From JACKBJ01 sp964549495 (GTDB lineage: Bacteria; Chloroflexota; Anaerolineae; Epilineales; Epilineaceae): a stretch of 60,123 nt of DNA. The notes below the pieces were generated by a model. It saw only the letters and a list, made by a program, of their open reading frames with translations. It did no database searches and was not told where the DNA came from. Position numbers and translations under genes: made by a program. The DNA lies in contig CAZJWJ010000024.1 in assembly GCA_964549495.1 (NCBI GenBank), positions 1 through 60,123 of the forward strand, written 5' to 3'. Below are positions 25,263 through 33,700 of this stretch, in pieces (positions within the stretch are counted from its first letter, which is position 1; each line of letters opens with the position of its first letter).

Positions 25263-27152
25263 ATGATGCGATCGACGAGCATGCGCCCTCTCGTGACCTC
25301 GGCTGCCGCGTTCGCGCTGGCGGTCGCTCTGGTCGTCGGACTCGAAATCGGTCTCGGAATGGGTCTAGCGGCTGGTCTCGGAGTCGGTCGCGGAGTTGGT
25401 CACGTGGACGGCATGACGGGCGGGTTGGTTGGCCCCGTCCCCGACCGAATCGCGGGCGACGCCGGATCCACCCCACCGGTTTCGGTCGCCTCCGCGGTGG
25501 CGTGGAGACCGGTCGAAGGAGCACCGCTCGGACCCTTGACCGATACGCTGGCATCGAGGATCCACCTCCCGACGCTGCTGCGCGACCACCGGCCCGATCC
25601 CCCGGATTGGCCCGATCCCGCCTTGGCCGAGCGGATCTGGCGGGCGGCCGAGCGGCTCGAGGCGGCGCATCTGGGGCCGGAGGTCTTCCCCGGGGACGCA
25701 CCGGAGGCCGGCGGGCCATCGGCGGCCAACGTCGATCTCAACTTGGACGCGGCCTGCCACGACTTCCGCTTTCCGGAAGGCGCCGACGACCCCTTCGGCG
25801 AGCAGGCGCACCACCGGGCCTGCTACGCCTGGGTGGCGGCCAACCGCGGGCTCTGGCATGCAGCGCGCGCGCGGCGAGCGCTCGCTGCCGGCAGCGTGAT
25901 CACCGACACGCGCGTGGCGGCAGACCTGGACTGGGCGGGGCATTACCTGGACGACCTCCTGGACACGGTGACCCCCTTCGTCTACGGGCCGGAGGACCTG
26001 CCGGAGGGGCAGCTGAGCTATCGCGATACGCTGGCGGCCATCTGGCAGAACAACTGGCGAGCGGTGGACATCTTGCTCCTGGCCGATCTGCTCCGGCAGG
26101 CCGGCGCGCTGAGCGATCGGCAGGCCGCCCGGAGTCTGGAGCTGGCAGGATCGATCGCTCGGGCCTGGCGGGCGCATTACCGCAGCGACGAGCCGGCCCT
26201 GCCCAACAGCGGCCGGCCCTTCACCACCTCGGCCTTCCCAGATGCGGTCGTACTGTCGCCGGGCGGCCGGCAGGTCGCCTCCCGCTTCTCCTGGACCTTC
26301 GAATGGGATGCCGATGCCGGCAACAGCCAGTCGGAGGAAACCAGCTGGATGGGCGCCGGCGCGCTGATGGTCGGCCAGGCCTTCGCCAAGCGCCTGCCCG
26401 ACGCGGCCGCCTTGCGCGCCGAAGGCAAGCGCTGGGTCGACTACAGCCTGGTCTACGATCGCCTCAACCCGCGCGACGGCAGCCGGGTCCGCTCGCTCAA
26501 CGCCGAGACCGAGGGCGGCGCCTACGGCCAGCGGCGCTACTGGGTCGAGAACCACACCGCCGACGTGCCTTCGATCCCCTATGCCGGCTACAGCTGGATG
26601 GGCATCGGTGTGGGCCTCCTGGCCTCGGACGCCGGCCCGCAGATGGCCTGGGACAGCCTGGCCCCGGACGATGCGCAGTGGCGGGTGATGCTCGGCGCGG
26701 CCGGCGAGAGCCTGCGCGGCCCCGACGGGCGGCTGCTGGTGCGCTTCGAGCCGCACATCGACTACGCGATGGAGGCCTGGCCGGCCTGGACCACGGATTG
26801 CGGCCGCTACCAGAACGGCACACATTACATGCGCTACAGCGGACCCGATCCGCTGGCACCGAAGTTCGTTTCGGAGATCGGTCACCCGGCGGGTTTGGAC
26901 ATCATGAACATGGCCTGGCCCATCCTGCTCATGGCCGAGCAGCGCGGCGATGCCGACAGCTACTGGACCTGGCGCGACCGGCTGGACGCCGTCCTACGCG
27001 ACTACACGGAGTCGCCCCCGGACCCCGCCTGGACCCGCTGCCGCGTCGCCCCCTACGTCTCGGGCAACCCCGGCTACCACGTGCCGCGCATGCTCTCGAG
27101 CTACCTCTTGGCCTGGCTGGCCGCCAGCGGTTACGCGGTCGAGGCCTGGTAG
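25263..27152 (+). CDS. Exported protein of unknown function, glycine-repeat leader
   Basis: This is an exported protein of about 629 residues. The signal segment FALAVALVVGLEIG runs into a Gly-repeat stretch (GLxxGLxxGxGVG) encoded by near-repeats of GGTCTCGGA. After a short spacer comes RIHLPTLLRD (25557-25586), one of the recurring LP segments. The rest is mostly helical with many Trp, Tyr and acidic residues (WQNNWRAVDILLLADLLRQA, GNSQSEETSWMGAGALM, YGQRRYWVENHTADVP, YAGYSWMGIGVGLLA). The pattern is reminiscent of alpha/alpha-barrel glycan-degrading enzymes, but I recognise no specific family. Start ATG at 25263 is preceded by GGAG. Confidence 0.6.
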   Translation: MMRSTSMRPLVTSAAAFALAVALVVGLEIGLGMGLAAGLGVGRGVGHVDGMTGGLVGPVPDRIAGDAGSTPPVSVASAVAWRPVEGAPLGPLTDTLASRIHLPTLLRDHRPDPPDWPDPALAERIWRAAERLEAAHLGPEVFPGDAPEAGGPSAANVDLNLDAACHDFRFPEGADDPFGEQAHHRACYAWVAANRGLWHAARARRALAAGSVITDTRVAADLDWAGHYLDDLLDTVTPFVYGPEDLPEGQLSYRDTLAAIWQNNWRAVDILLLADLLRQAGALSDRQAARSLELAGSIARAWRAHYRSDEPALPNSGRPFTTSAFPDAVVLSPGGRQVASRFSWTFEWDADAGNSQSEETSWMGAGALMVGQAFAKRLPDAAALRAEGKRWVDYSLVYDRLNPRDGSRVRSLNAETEGGAYGQRRYWVENHTADVPSIPYAGYSWMGIGVGLLASDAGPQMAWDSLAPDDAQWRVMLGAAGESLRGPDGRLLVRFEPHIDYAMEAWPAWTTDCGRYQNGTHYMRYSGPDPLAPKFVSEIGHPAGLDIMNMAWPILLMAEQRGDADSYWTWRDRLDAVLRDYTESPPDPAWTRCRVAPYVSGNPGYHVPRMLSSYLLAWLAASGYAVEAW

Positions 27153-27169
27153 CTCGGACTCGCAGCAGT

Positions 27170-27198
27170 CGCCGGCACGGCCGTCGAAGTCGCCGGCG
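27170..27198. terminator. Hairpin between convergent genes
   Basis: CGCCGGC (27170-27176) pairs perfectly with GCCGGCG (27192-27198), between the converging ends of genes 25263-27152 and 27205-28017. The loop contains the palindrome ACGGCCGT. There is no T-run. It shares CGTCGAAGTCGCCGGC with the repeat at 1876-1916. Confidence 0.45.
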
Positions 27199-27204
27199 GA
27201 ACGG

Positions 27205-28017
27205 TCAACCGACTCCGCGTATCCGCTCGATCCGCCGCCTTGTCTCGGCCGGGTCGGCGGTCAGGATGGCGTCGACGCCCAGCCGCAGGTAGCGCGCGAG
27301 TCGGGCGTGCGGATCCGGATCGAGTGGGGCCACCCAGCGGCCCCGCCGGTGGGCCATCCAAACGTAGAAGGGGTTGATCCGCAGGAGCTGGTAGTTGACG
27401 CCCAGCAGTTCGGTGAAGGGCGTCGGCAAGGGGTTGCGCATGACGATCTGCCCGACGGCCAGCTCGGGTCGAACCCGCTTGAGCGCCGCCAGGGGTGCCA
27501 GGTCGAAGGCGATGCAGACCACGCTGCGCCCCGCGATCCGCTGGTCGATGAGGCGGCAGAGACGGCGAGCACCGTCGGGTGTCGCCAGCCGCGGGTCCTT
27601 GATCTCGAGCACCAGCAAGCGGTCCTCGGGCGTCCAGTCCAGAAGCTCCTGTAAGGTCGGAATGCACTCTGCCGGGTGATCGGTGAACTTCGGCGACCGG
27701 ATCTGAAGCCCCTGGATCTCCCCGAGGCTCATGGCATCGATGCGCCGCGGATCGCCGGCCATGCGCTCCGCCGTGTCGTCGTGGTGACAGACGATGTGCC
27801 CGTCGCGACTGATCCAGAGGTCGGTTTCCAGCGCGTCGGCCCCGGCCTCGATGGCCATCCGAAAGGCCGCGCGCGTGTTCTCCGGCGCATGCGCCGAATC
27901 GCCCCGATGCGCGATGAGGTAGGGACCCGGGCGATCGAGGATCGGAGGGCGGAGCTCTCCGGCCCGTGGTCTGGATCCACGAGGCCCGCTCGAAACTGGG
28001 CTAGGGTGGTGCGACAT
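27205..28017 (-). CDS. Glycerophosphodiester phosphodiesterase
   Basis: This 270-residue enzyme of the GDPD family hydrolyses glycerophosphodiesters to glycerol-3-phosphate and an alcohol. The family signatures are clear: AHRGDSAHAPENT near residue 35, then ADALETDLWISRDGHIVCHHDD with the metal and catalytic residues. LLVLEIKD and VDAILTADPAE complete the TIM-barrel pattern. No signal peptide is visible, so it is probably cytosolic. I chose the ATG at 28017 (GAGG upstream); an ATG at 28050 is an alternative. Confidence 0.92.
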   Translation of the reverse strand: MSHHPSPVSSGPRGSRPRAGELRPPILDRPGPYLIAHRGDSAHAPENTRAAFRMAIEAGADALETDLWISRDGHIVCHHDDTAERMAGDPRRIDAMSLGEIQGLQIRSPKFTDHPAECIPTLQELLDWTPEDRLLVLEIKDPRLATPDGARRLCRLIDQRIAGRSVVCIAFDLAPLAALKRVRPELAVGQIVMRNPLPTPFTELLGVNYQLLRINPFYVWMAHRRGRWVAPLDPDPHARLARYLRLGVDAILTADPAETRRRIERIRGVG

Positions 28018-28103
28018 GGGTTTGACCTCGTTGGGGCGGCGGAAGATCATCCAGATCGGATGATGACGCAACCTACGGTCGAGGGCTGGAGGTACGATAC
28101 CGC

Positions 28104-28667
28104 ATGATGTCTTGGCATCCGAAGGCAGCCGACGGACCCGCGCTCCGGCTGACGCCGCCATGCCGGCTGGGTCTGGTCTCCGATACGCACGGATGGCTCG
28201 ACCCGAGACTCATCGAGGCCTTCGCAGGCCTCGACGCCATCCTCCACGCCGGCGACGTGGGCAGGGAGGAGGTGCTCGAAGCGCTCCGTGCCATCGCGCC
28301 GACGGTGGCGGTGCGCGGCAACATCGACGGCGGCGCGCTGCACGATCTACCCTTGACGGCGCATGTCGAGGTCGGCCAGCGGCGCATCGCCCTCCTGCAC
28401 ATCGCCGGCAATCCTGGCCGCCCCAACCGCGAGGCCAGGCGGCTCATCGACCAGCTGGCGCCGGAGGTGCTGATCGTCGGGCACAGCCACATCCCGGTGG
28501 CCGGCCGCGTGGGCGATCTGACCTGGATCAACCCGGGCGCGGCCGGCCGCGAGGGCTTCCATCCGGAGCGGACGGCCGCCTACCTCGAGATCGACTCCGA
28601 CGCGCCGGAGGACATGCGCCTGCTGCAGATCGGGTTGGGCCCGCGCGGGCAGGCGGCTACCTCCTGA
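28104..28667 (+). CDS. YfcE/MJ0936-type metallophosphoesterase
   Basis: This is a small calcineurin-like phosphoesterase of 187 residues. All metal-binding motifs are present: SDTHGW, HAGDVG, VRGNIDG and IVGHSHIP, followed by the typical WINPGAAG. The family hydrolyses phosphodiesters or phosphomonoesters in vitro and usually has an unknown natural substrate. Two consecutive ATG codons (28104 and 28107) follow GGAGG. It is divergent from the glycerophosphodiesterase gene. Confidence 0.9.
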   Translation: MMSWHPKAADGPALRLTPPCRLGLVSDTHGWLDPRLIEAFAGLDAILHAGDVGREEVLEALRAIAPTVAVRGNIDGGALHDLPLTAHVEVGQRRIALLHIAGNPGRPNREARRLIDQLAPEVLIVGHSHIPVAGRVGDLTWINPGAAGREGFHPERTAAYLEIDSDAPEDMRLLQIGLGPRGQAATS

Positions 28668-28789
28668 GCTTTCGGCGGCCACCAGCAGAACGCAGCCACT
28701 CGAGACGACCAGCACACGACGAGCGCTCACCTCGCTGCTCGCCAGTACTCTGTCGATTAAAATCGTGCGGGCTCGCCGCGACTCCCCCA

Positions 28790-29650
28790 CTACGACTCGG
28801 TCGCCCGCGCCTTCCCTTGCTCGGGCAGGTGGCTGCGGCGCAGGTGCACCGGCTCGCGCGATCGGCGCACGCGGATGTTGAGCATTTCGACCAGGAAGCT
28901 GAAGGCCATCGCGAAGTAGGCGTAATTCTTCAGGTGCAGCTCGTGCGCCGCCTCGGGATTCCAGCCTTCGATGACCAGGAGCGATCCGATCAAGATCAGG
29001 AAGCTCAGCGCCAACATCTTCATCGTCGGGTGCTGCTCGACGAAGCGGCTGATGGCGCCGGCCGCCACCAGCATCATGACCGCCGCGATCAGGATGGCCG
29101 TGACCATCACAGGGATGACCCCGGAGATGCCGACCGCGGTGATCACGCTGTCCAAGGAGAAGACCAGGTCGATGAGGACGATCTGGAGGATGACGCTGGC
29201 CAGCGTGGCGGCCGCCTTGGCCTTCCCGTGGCCTGGCTCGGTGCCCTCCAGCTTTTCGTGGATCTCCAGCGTGCTCTTGCCGATCAGGAAGGTGCCGCCC
29301 ACCAGGAGGATCAGGTCGCGCCCGGAGAGCTCGCGGCCCAGAAGGGCGATGAGCGGCTCGGTCAGGCCCATCACCCAGGTGATCGACAGCAGCAGCAGGA
29401 TGCGCGTGACCACTGCCAGGCCGATGCCCAGCTGACGCGCGCGCGCTTGCTGATGCTCGGGCAGCTTGGCGGCCAGGATGGCGATGAAGATGACGTTGTC
29501 GATGCCCAGCACGATCTCGAGGGCGGTCAGCGTCAAGAGCGCGATCAGGTTCTGGCTGGTGAAGAGCGGTTCGGCGCTGGCCTGCATCAGACCGGAAGCC
29601 AATCCGGTGGCCGGGAGGAAGATCGGGGCGAGGATCGATGCGAGCGTCAT
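28790..29650 (-). CDS. TerC family integral membrane protein
   Basis: This 286-residue protein has about seven membrane helices and the TerC signatures: ALEIVLGIDNVIFIAILAAK, FLIGKSTLEIHE, and IVLIDLVFSLDSVITAVG. TerC proteins are implicated in metal (Mn2+) export or metallation of exported proteins and in tellurite resistance. No tellurite operon is nearby. I saw no yybP-ykoY-like manganese riboswitch in the short upstream region. The C-terminal tail is basic. Start ATG follows GGAG. Confidence 0.93.
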   Translation of the reverse strand: MTLASILAPIFLPATGLASGLMQASAEPLFTSQNLIALLTLTALEIVLGIDNVIFIAILAAKLPEHQQARARQLGIGLAVVTRILLLLSITWVMGLTEPLIALLGRELSGRDLILLVGGTFLIGKSTLEIHEKLEGTEPGHGKAKAAATLASVILQIVLIDLVFSLDSVITAVGISGVIPVMVTAILIAAVMMLVAAGAISRFVEQHPTMKMLALSFLILIGSLLVIEGWNPEAAHELHLKNYAYFAMAFSFLVEMLNIRVRRSREPVHLRRSHLPEQGKARATES

Positions 29651-29703
29651 GATGGCTGCTCCAGGTTGGAAGGGCGGAGTCGGCGCGATCGGCGCGTCGG
29701 TCC

Positions 29704-29731
29704 ATGGTATCGAGTCGGGCTAGATCGTCAA
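29704..29731 (-). promoter_or_regulatory. Predicted promoter of the TerC gene
   Basis: On the minus strand TTGACG (29731-29726), a 16-base spacer and TACCAT (29709-29704) are located about 55 bases upstream of the start codon. Confidence 0.45.
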
Positions 29732-29873
29732 TCTCGGGTCCACCGTCTCCTCGAGCCGACGGGAAACCGAGCTCTCCGGAATCGAAGACGGCCTTGACCC
29801 GGCAAGATCGCAGGCGGCATCCTCAGTGGCCGGATGCCGGCCGGAACACAGCGATCAGGGGGATGGATTGAAC

Positions 29874-32000
29874 ATGGGCCCAAGAGCAGGTCTCAGCGGA
29901 ATCGCCGCGCCGATCGCCGCGTTCTCGATCGCCTTGCTGGCCTTGGCCGCCACTGCCAGCGGCGAGCATCGTGACGCCGACGTCCGATCGTCGGCCCGGG
30001 CCGCTGGACTCCAGCAGAGCACGCCACATCGGATCTACCTGCCTTGGGCGGCGCGCCGGGACCTCGATGCGCCTCGGCCCGTCGACCGGGTGGGCGGAAC
30101 GACCCGCGCGCTGGCCGCGCGCAGCGACCGGGTCTACGCGGCCATCGACGACCGGGTGGTGGCCTTCAACGTCAGCGGCACGCTCGAGTTCGGGCCGGTA
30201 GGCCAGACGGATCCGCTGCCGTCCAACATCGAAGCCCTGCTGCTGGACGGTGACCGGCTCTATGCGGCGGCCGGTCCGGCCGGCCTGCACGTGGCCGACC
30301 TGAGCGAAGTGGATCGACCGCGCTGGATCCACGGCATCGCGCTGGCCGGCTCCGCGATGGATCTCGCGCTCCATGGTGACAGCGTCTTGGTAGCGCTGGA
30401 TGGTGGCGGGTCCACGCTCGCCGTCGTCGAGACCGACAGGGGCCGGCTCTCGGCGACCGGCGAGCTGCACACGGGAAGCGGTGCCCGCGCGCTGTCGGTG
30501 ATCGACGATCTGGTCTACTTGACCCGAACGGGCTGCGAGATCCAGACGATCCGGATCACCAGCGACCCTGGTCTCGAGCCGATCGGCATGGTCGGATCGG
30601 CCTGTGCCGGCGTCGAGGCAGAGCACCTGGCCCGAGTCGGGGACTTCCTTGCCCCGAGCGCGAGCGACGCATCGCAGGATCGAAGCACCCAGGTCATCTG
30701 GCGTCTGGACGATCCCTTGCAGCCGGTCATGGACGATGGGCCGACCATCCTCGCACGGCGCATCGGATCGCTGGTCGAGTTCGAGGCCACCGTCTTCGCG
30801 GCCACACATGGATCGACCGGATCGAGCGCCGCGGACGGGCTGTGGATCGGCAGCCGGCCCGGCCCGCTCGGCGAACCCTACGGCGAGATCGATGGGGCGA
30901 GCATCGCCCTGTCCGGCGGACTGCGAGCCCTGGCGCTCGATCCGGAGACCGACCGGCTCTATGGCGGCGGCGAGCGCCTCAACCTGGTGGCCTACGACAT
31001 CACCGACCCGCGGGCGCCGGTCGAGACGGCGCGCTACATGAACGTGCAGGGCGCCGGCCGGGTGGCCGCCGGCGGCGACCAGGTCTACGTCATCGAGGAC
31101 CAGCCGCCAGCCCTGGGCATCATCTCCACCGACGGTCCCTGGCCGCCGCGGCGCACCGGCACCTTTGCGCTGACCGCCGAGGACCTGGGCAGCGATCGGG
31201 TGCAGCTCTTGGCCGATCCCAAGCGGCGCTACGCCTACCTGCTCTACTACAACGCGCTGCAGGTCGTCGAAACCACCGCGCCGGACGCGCCGGCGGCCCG
31301 GCGCCTGCTGGCCATGCCGGACATCAGCCACATGGCCATCGACGACCGCTGGATCTACGGCGCCGGCGACGGCCTGCGCATCATCGACGTCTTCGTGCAG
31401 GACGATCCCAAGCAGCTGGCCTACGTGCGCCAGGCCGGCAACGCCCTGGCCGTGGCCGCCGAGGGCACGCGGGTCTATGTAGCCCAGCGCGAGCCCACCG
31501 GCGGTCGACCGACCAGCCTCTACGTCTGGGATGTCACCGACCGCAACAACCCGCAGCGGGTCGGCCAGCTGCCGGACATCGGGCCGACGGTCGATCTGGC
31601 CGCTCTGGGCGGCTTCGCCTGGCACCTCTGGGACTACTCCGAAGTGGCCGGCCAGCAGGCCCGCGGCGCGGCGCTCTCGACCATCGATGCCCGCAACCCG
31701 GCCGCGGTCACCGAGCTCACCGGCAGCCGGATGGTCATCGAGGGCCGGCCCCGCCGCCTGCTGCGCGACGCGAGCGCCGGCCGGCTCTACCTGGTCGAGG
31801 AGAGCTACTTCGACCGCCGCACCCGCGAACAGCGCGGGAGGGACGGCGTCCACGTCCTCTCCATCGCCGATCCCGGCCGGCCGGCACCGGTACGCTTCTT
31901 GCCGTGGTCCCCCCCGCCGCGGGACATCGCCGCGAGGGACGGTAAGCTCTACCTGGTCGGCGACCGAGGATTGAGCATCATCGATCCGGTCCAACCTTGA
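29874..32000 (+). CDS. Exported LVIVD-type beta-propeller protein
   Basis: This is an exported protein of about 708 residues. The signal peptide (PIAAFSIALLALAATASG) is followed by RIYLPWAARR (30030-30059). The remainder is a series of LVIVD-like propeller repeats (GLHVADLSEVDRPRWIHGI, LNLVAYDITDPRAPVETARY, SLYVWDVTDRNNPQRVG, GVHVLSIADPGRPAPVRF, GLSIIDPVQP), which suggests one or two beta-propellers. No catalytic motif is evident. Such proteins are often extracellular and of unknown function. Start ATG at 29874 is chosen to begin the signal peptide. A paralogue-like protein is encoded at 43398. Confidence 0.75.
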   Translation: MGPRAGLSGIAAPIAAFSIALLALAATASGEHRDADVRSSARAAGLQQSTPHRIYLPWAARRDLDAPRPVDRVGGTTRALAARSDRVYAAIDDRVVAFNVSGTLEFGPVGQTDPLPSNIEALLLDGDRLYAAAGPAGLHVADLSEVDRPRWIHGIALAGSAMDLALHGDSVLVALDGGGSTLAVVETDRGRLSATGELHTGSGARALSVIDDLVYLTRTGCEIQTIRITSDPGLEPIGMVGSACAGVEAEHLARVGDFLAPSASDASQDRSTQVIWRLDDPLQPVMDDGPTILARRIGSLVEFEATVFAATHGSTGSSAADGLWIGSRPGPLGEPYGEIDGASIALSGGLRALALDPETDRLYGGGERLNLVAYDITDPRAPVETARYMNVQGAGRVAAGGDQVYVIEDQPPALGIISTDGPWPPRRTGTFALTAEDLGSDRVQLLADPKRRYAYLLYYNALQVVETTAPDAPAARRLLAMPDISHMAIDDRWIYGAGDGLRIIDVFVQDDPKQLAYVRQAGNALAVAAEGTRVYVAQREPTGGRPTSLYVWDVTDRNNPQRVGQLPDIGPTVDLAALGGFAWHLWDYSEVAGQQARGAALSTIDARNPAAVTELTGSRMVIEGRPRRLLRDASAGRLYLVEESYFDRRTREQRGRDGVHVLSIADPGRPAPVRFLPWSPPPRDIAARDGKLYLVGDRGLSIIDPVQP

Positions 32001-32046
32001 GTCCCGAGAAGCGGCCGAAGACGGGCGACTCGCTCGAGACGCCGAG

Positions 32047-32739
32047 ATGCAGTTTCCAGGACCCGTGACCGATGGTCATGTGTCAGGGAGTCCCAAGGAC
32101 ATCGTGAGCAAGACTCGGCATTATCCACAATCCAACCTCGAGCCTGCGGCAGATCGATGGTCTCCCGCTCGGCGAACGACCTCAGGGCCCAAGGCCGTGC
32201 TCGCGATGGGGATTGCGCTGCTGCTCCTCGCGCTGACGCCTGGCGCCACGAATGCCTGTACGTGCAATGGCCCAGCACATCCAGCGGTAGCGGTGGAGCA
32301 GAGCGATGCCGTCTTCCTAGGACGAGTGCTCTTCGTGGCCTACGGGGATCACGACACGCAAGTGGATTGCCTCGAGCTGCGAGGCGGAACGCAGGCTCGA
32401 TTCGAATCCGACTTACTGATCGCATGCATCCGAGTCGACCATGCGATCAAGGGAACCAGCGAGGCATCGACCGTGAAGGTGACGACTGCGTCCCATGGAC
32501 CTGCCTGTGGTGCATCGCTCAGGCTTGGCGAGGACTACATTCTGTACGCTGCAGAGCGCCGCGAGGGCGCATTTCGGACAAGCTCGTGCACGCGCACGTC
32601 GATCGTGTCCGAGGCGAACACCGACCTGGAGTTCCTAGGCATCCAACGCTCACCGCCGGACACCGGCGAAGCGCCCGAGTCTGGCTCCGGCAACCGAAAC
32701 AGTCCGGTGGATCGTCGTCACGCCATACACTGCGGTTGA
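32047..32739 (+). CDS. Exported NTR/TIMP-like domain protein
   Basis: The hydrophobic segment MGIALLLLALTPGATNA is followed directly by CTCNGPAHPAVAVEQSDAVF, the start of a netrin/TIMP-like (NTR) domain as in many bacterial proteins beginning CxC. Further Cys residues (DCLEL, IACIRVDHAIKG, GPACGASLRLGEDYILYA, SSCTRTSI) could form disulfides. Eukaryotic TIMPs inhibit metalloproteinases; the role of bacterial homologues is not established. The start is uncertain: ATG 32047, GTG 32104 or an ATG at 32206 directly before the signal peptide. The stretch is visibly less GC-rich than its neighbours. Confidence 0.6.
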   Translation: MQFPGPVTDGHVSGSPKDIVSKTRHYPQSNLEPAADRWSPARRTTSGPKAVLAMGIALLLLALTPGATNACTCNGPAHPAVAVEQSDAVFLGRVLFVAYGDHDTQVDCLELRGGTQARFESDLLIACIRVDHAIKGTSEASTVKVTTASHGPACGASLRLGEDYILYAAERREGAFRTSSCTRTSIVSEANTDLEFLGIQRSPPDTGEAPESGSGNRNSPVDRRHAIHCG

Positions 32740-32795
32740 AGACTTGCCCCGAGCGCGACGCGATGGTACGTGACCGGGCATCGAGTCCAACCACA

Positions 32796-32832
32796 TGACG
32801 AGCGCCAGCCCTTGCTGGGCCGGCGCTCGTCA
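32796..32832. terminator. Strong bidirectional hairpin between convergent genes
   Basis: TGACGAGCGCC (32796-32806) and GGCGCTCGTCA (32822-32832) form a perfect 11-bp stem. Inner GCCC/GGGC pairing continues it around TTGCT. It lies between the converging NTR-like gene and selenoprotein gene. No clear T-run follows. Confidence 0.65.
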
Positions 32833-32955
32833 CGTCTTGGAATGCCGCGGCTGGCGGTGACTGTGTTTCGATTCGACGTCAGGGCCCGCGCTCGATCGCT
32901 CAAGACCCGTGTTCGGCGGAGGTCGCAGGCTAGCGACCACTCCGCCGCGGGGCGA

Positions 32956-33621
32956 CTACGACGACTCGGCCAGGATGGCATCGAAGGCGGAGACGAAGTC
33001 CGCCTCGGGCACCGTGCCGCCCCACTCCTGGACGATGTTGCCATCGCCGTCGAGCAGGAAGTACTGCGGCTGCCGGCTGTAGCCTAGCTGGGCCTTGAAG
33101 TCATCGGTCGCGCTGTCGTCGATGTCCAGGTAGGAGAAGGTGATCTGACCTGCGTACTCGGCTTCGAGCCCGTGCACGACGGGCGCCATGGCTCGGCAGG
33201 TCGGTCACCAGAAGGCGAAGAACTCGACCAGCTGGGGCTGGCCGCTTGCCAGCTGGACCGTCGAGGGGTCGGTGGCCTCGAGACCGGTCTTGACCTCGAC
33301 GGCCGGTTCGGCTTCTTCCTCGGATTCGGCCATCTCCTCGGACTCGTCGCCGCTCTCGTCGGACATCTCGTCGGACGTTTCGTCGGAGGCTTCGTCGGAC
33401 GTTTCGTCCGCGCCCTCCTCGGCGGCCTCGTCCTGGGCCATCGAGTCTTCGCTCTCTTCCTGCTCCATCTCCGCATTCTCGCCGGATTCCATCGACTCGG
33501 AATCGGCGGATTCGTCCATGATGGCTTCGGCCTCTGGCTCGGCGGCCTCCTGGCCGCCACAGGCCGCCAGCGGCAGCATCAGCGCCGTGGCGAGCGCGAG
33601 GCTCGTCCAAATCCTTCGCAT
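32956..33621 (-). CDS. Selenocysteine-containing thioredoxin-like lipoprotein (UGA at codon 139)
   Basis: This is a lipoprotein of about 221 residues if TGA at 33207-33205 is read as selenocysteine. The signal peptide ALATALMLPLAAC ends in a lipobox with Cys21. Residues 24-105 are extremely acidic, with repeats such as ETSDEASDETSDEMSDES. A thioredoxin fold follows: LVEFFAFW-U-PTCRAMAPVV, then ITFSYLDIDD and a QPQYFLLDGDGNIVQEW segment carrying the cis-Pro. Normally the residue after W is the first Cys of CxxC, so the active site is U-P-T-C. The frame continues without break to TAG at 32956. The ATG at 33621 has AGGAGG upstream. It lies 79 bases downstream of the penicillin-acylase gene on the same strand. 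An automatic call would split it into a truncated lipoprotein and a short fragment. Confidence 0.85.
33168..33184 (-). promoter_or_regulatory. SECIS-like hairpin after the UGA of the lipoprotein gene
   Basis: On the mRNA GCCCGU-CGUGC-ACGGGC forms a perfect 6-bp stem with a five-base loop. The loop begins 27 bases after the UGA and has G at its second position followed by U. This agrees with the bacterial SECIS pattern (UGA to loop G about 16-37 bases, G in the first two loop positions). It lies inside the coding region. Confidence 0.7.
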
Positions 33622-33700
33622 CGGTCTTCCTCCTGGATCCTTGGGTGTCGGGGAACCAGCCGCGTTCCAGCGGTGATGGACCGGGTGGGGCCGGCAGGTC

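Noticed and set aside
29651..29825. A yybP-ykoY manganese riboswitch in front of the TerC gene
   Set aside because: I could not find the conserved internal-loop sequences. The region is short and better explained by a plain promoter.
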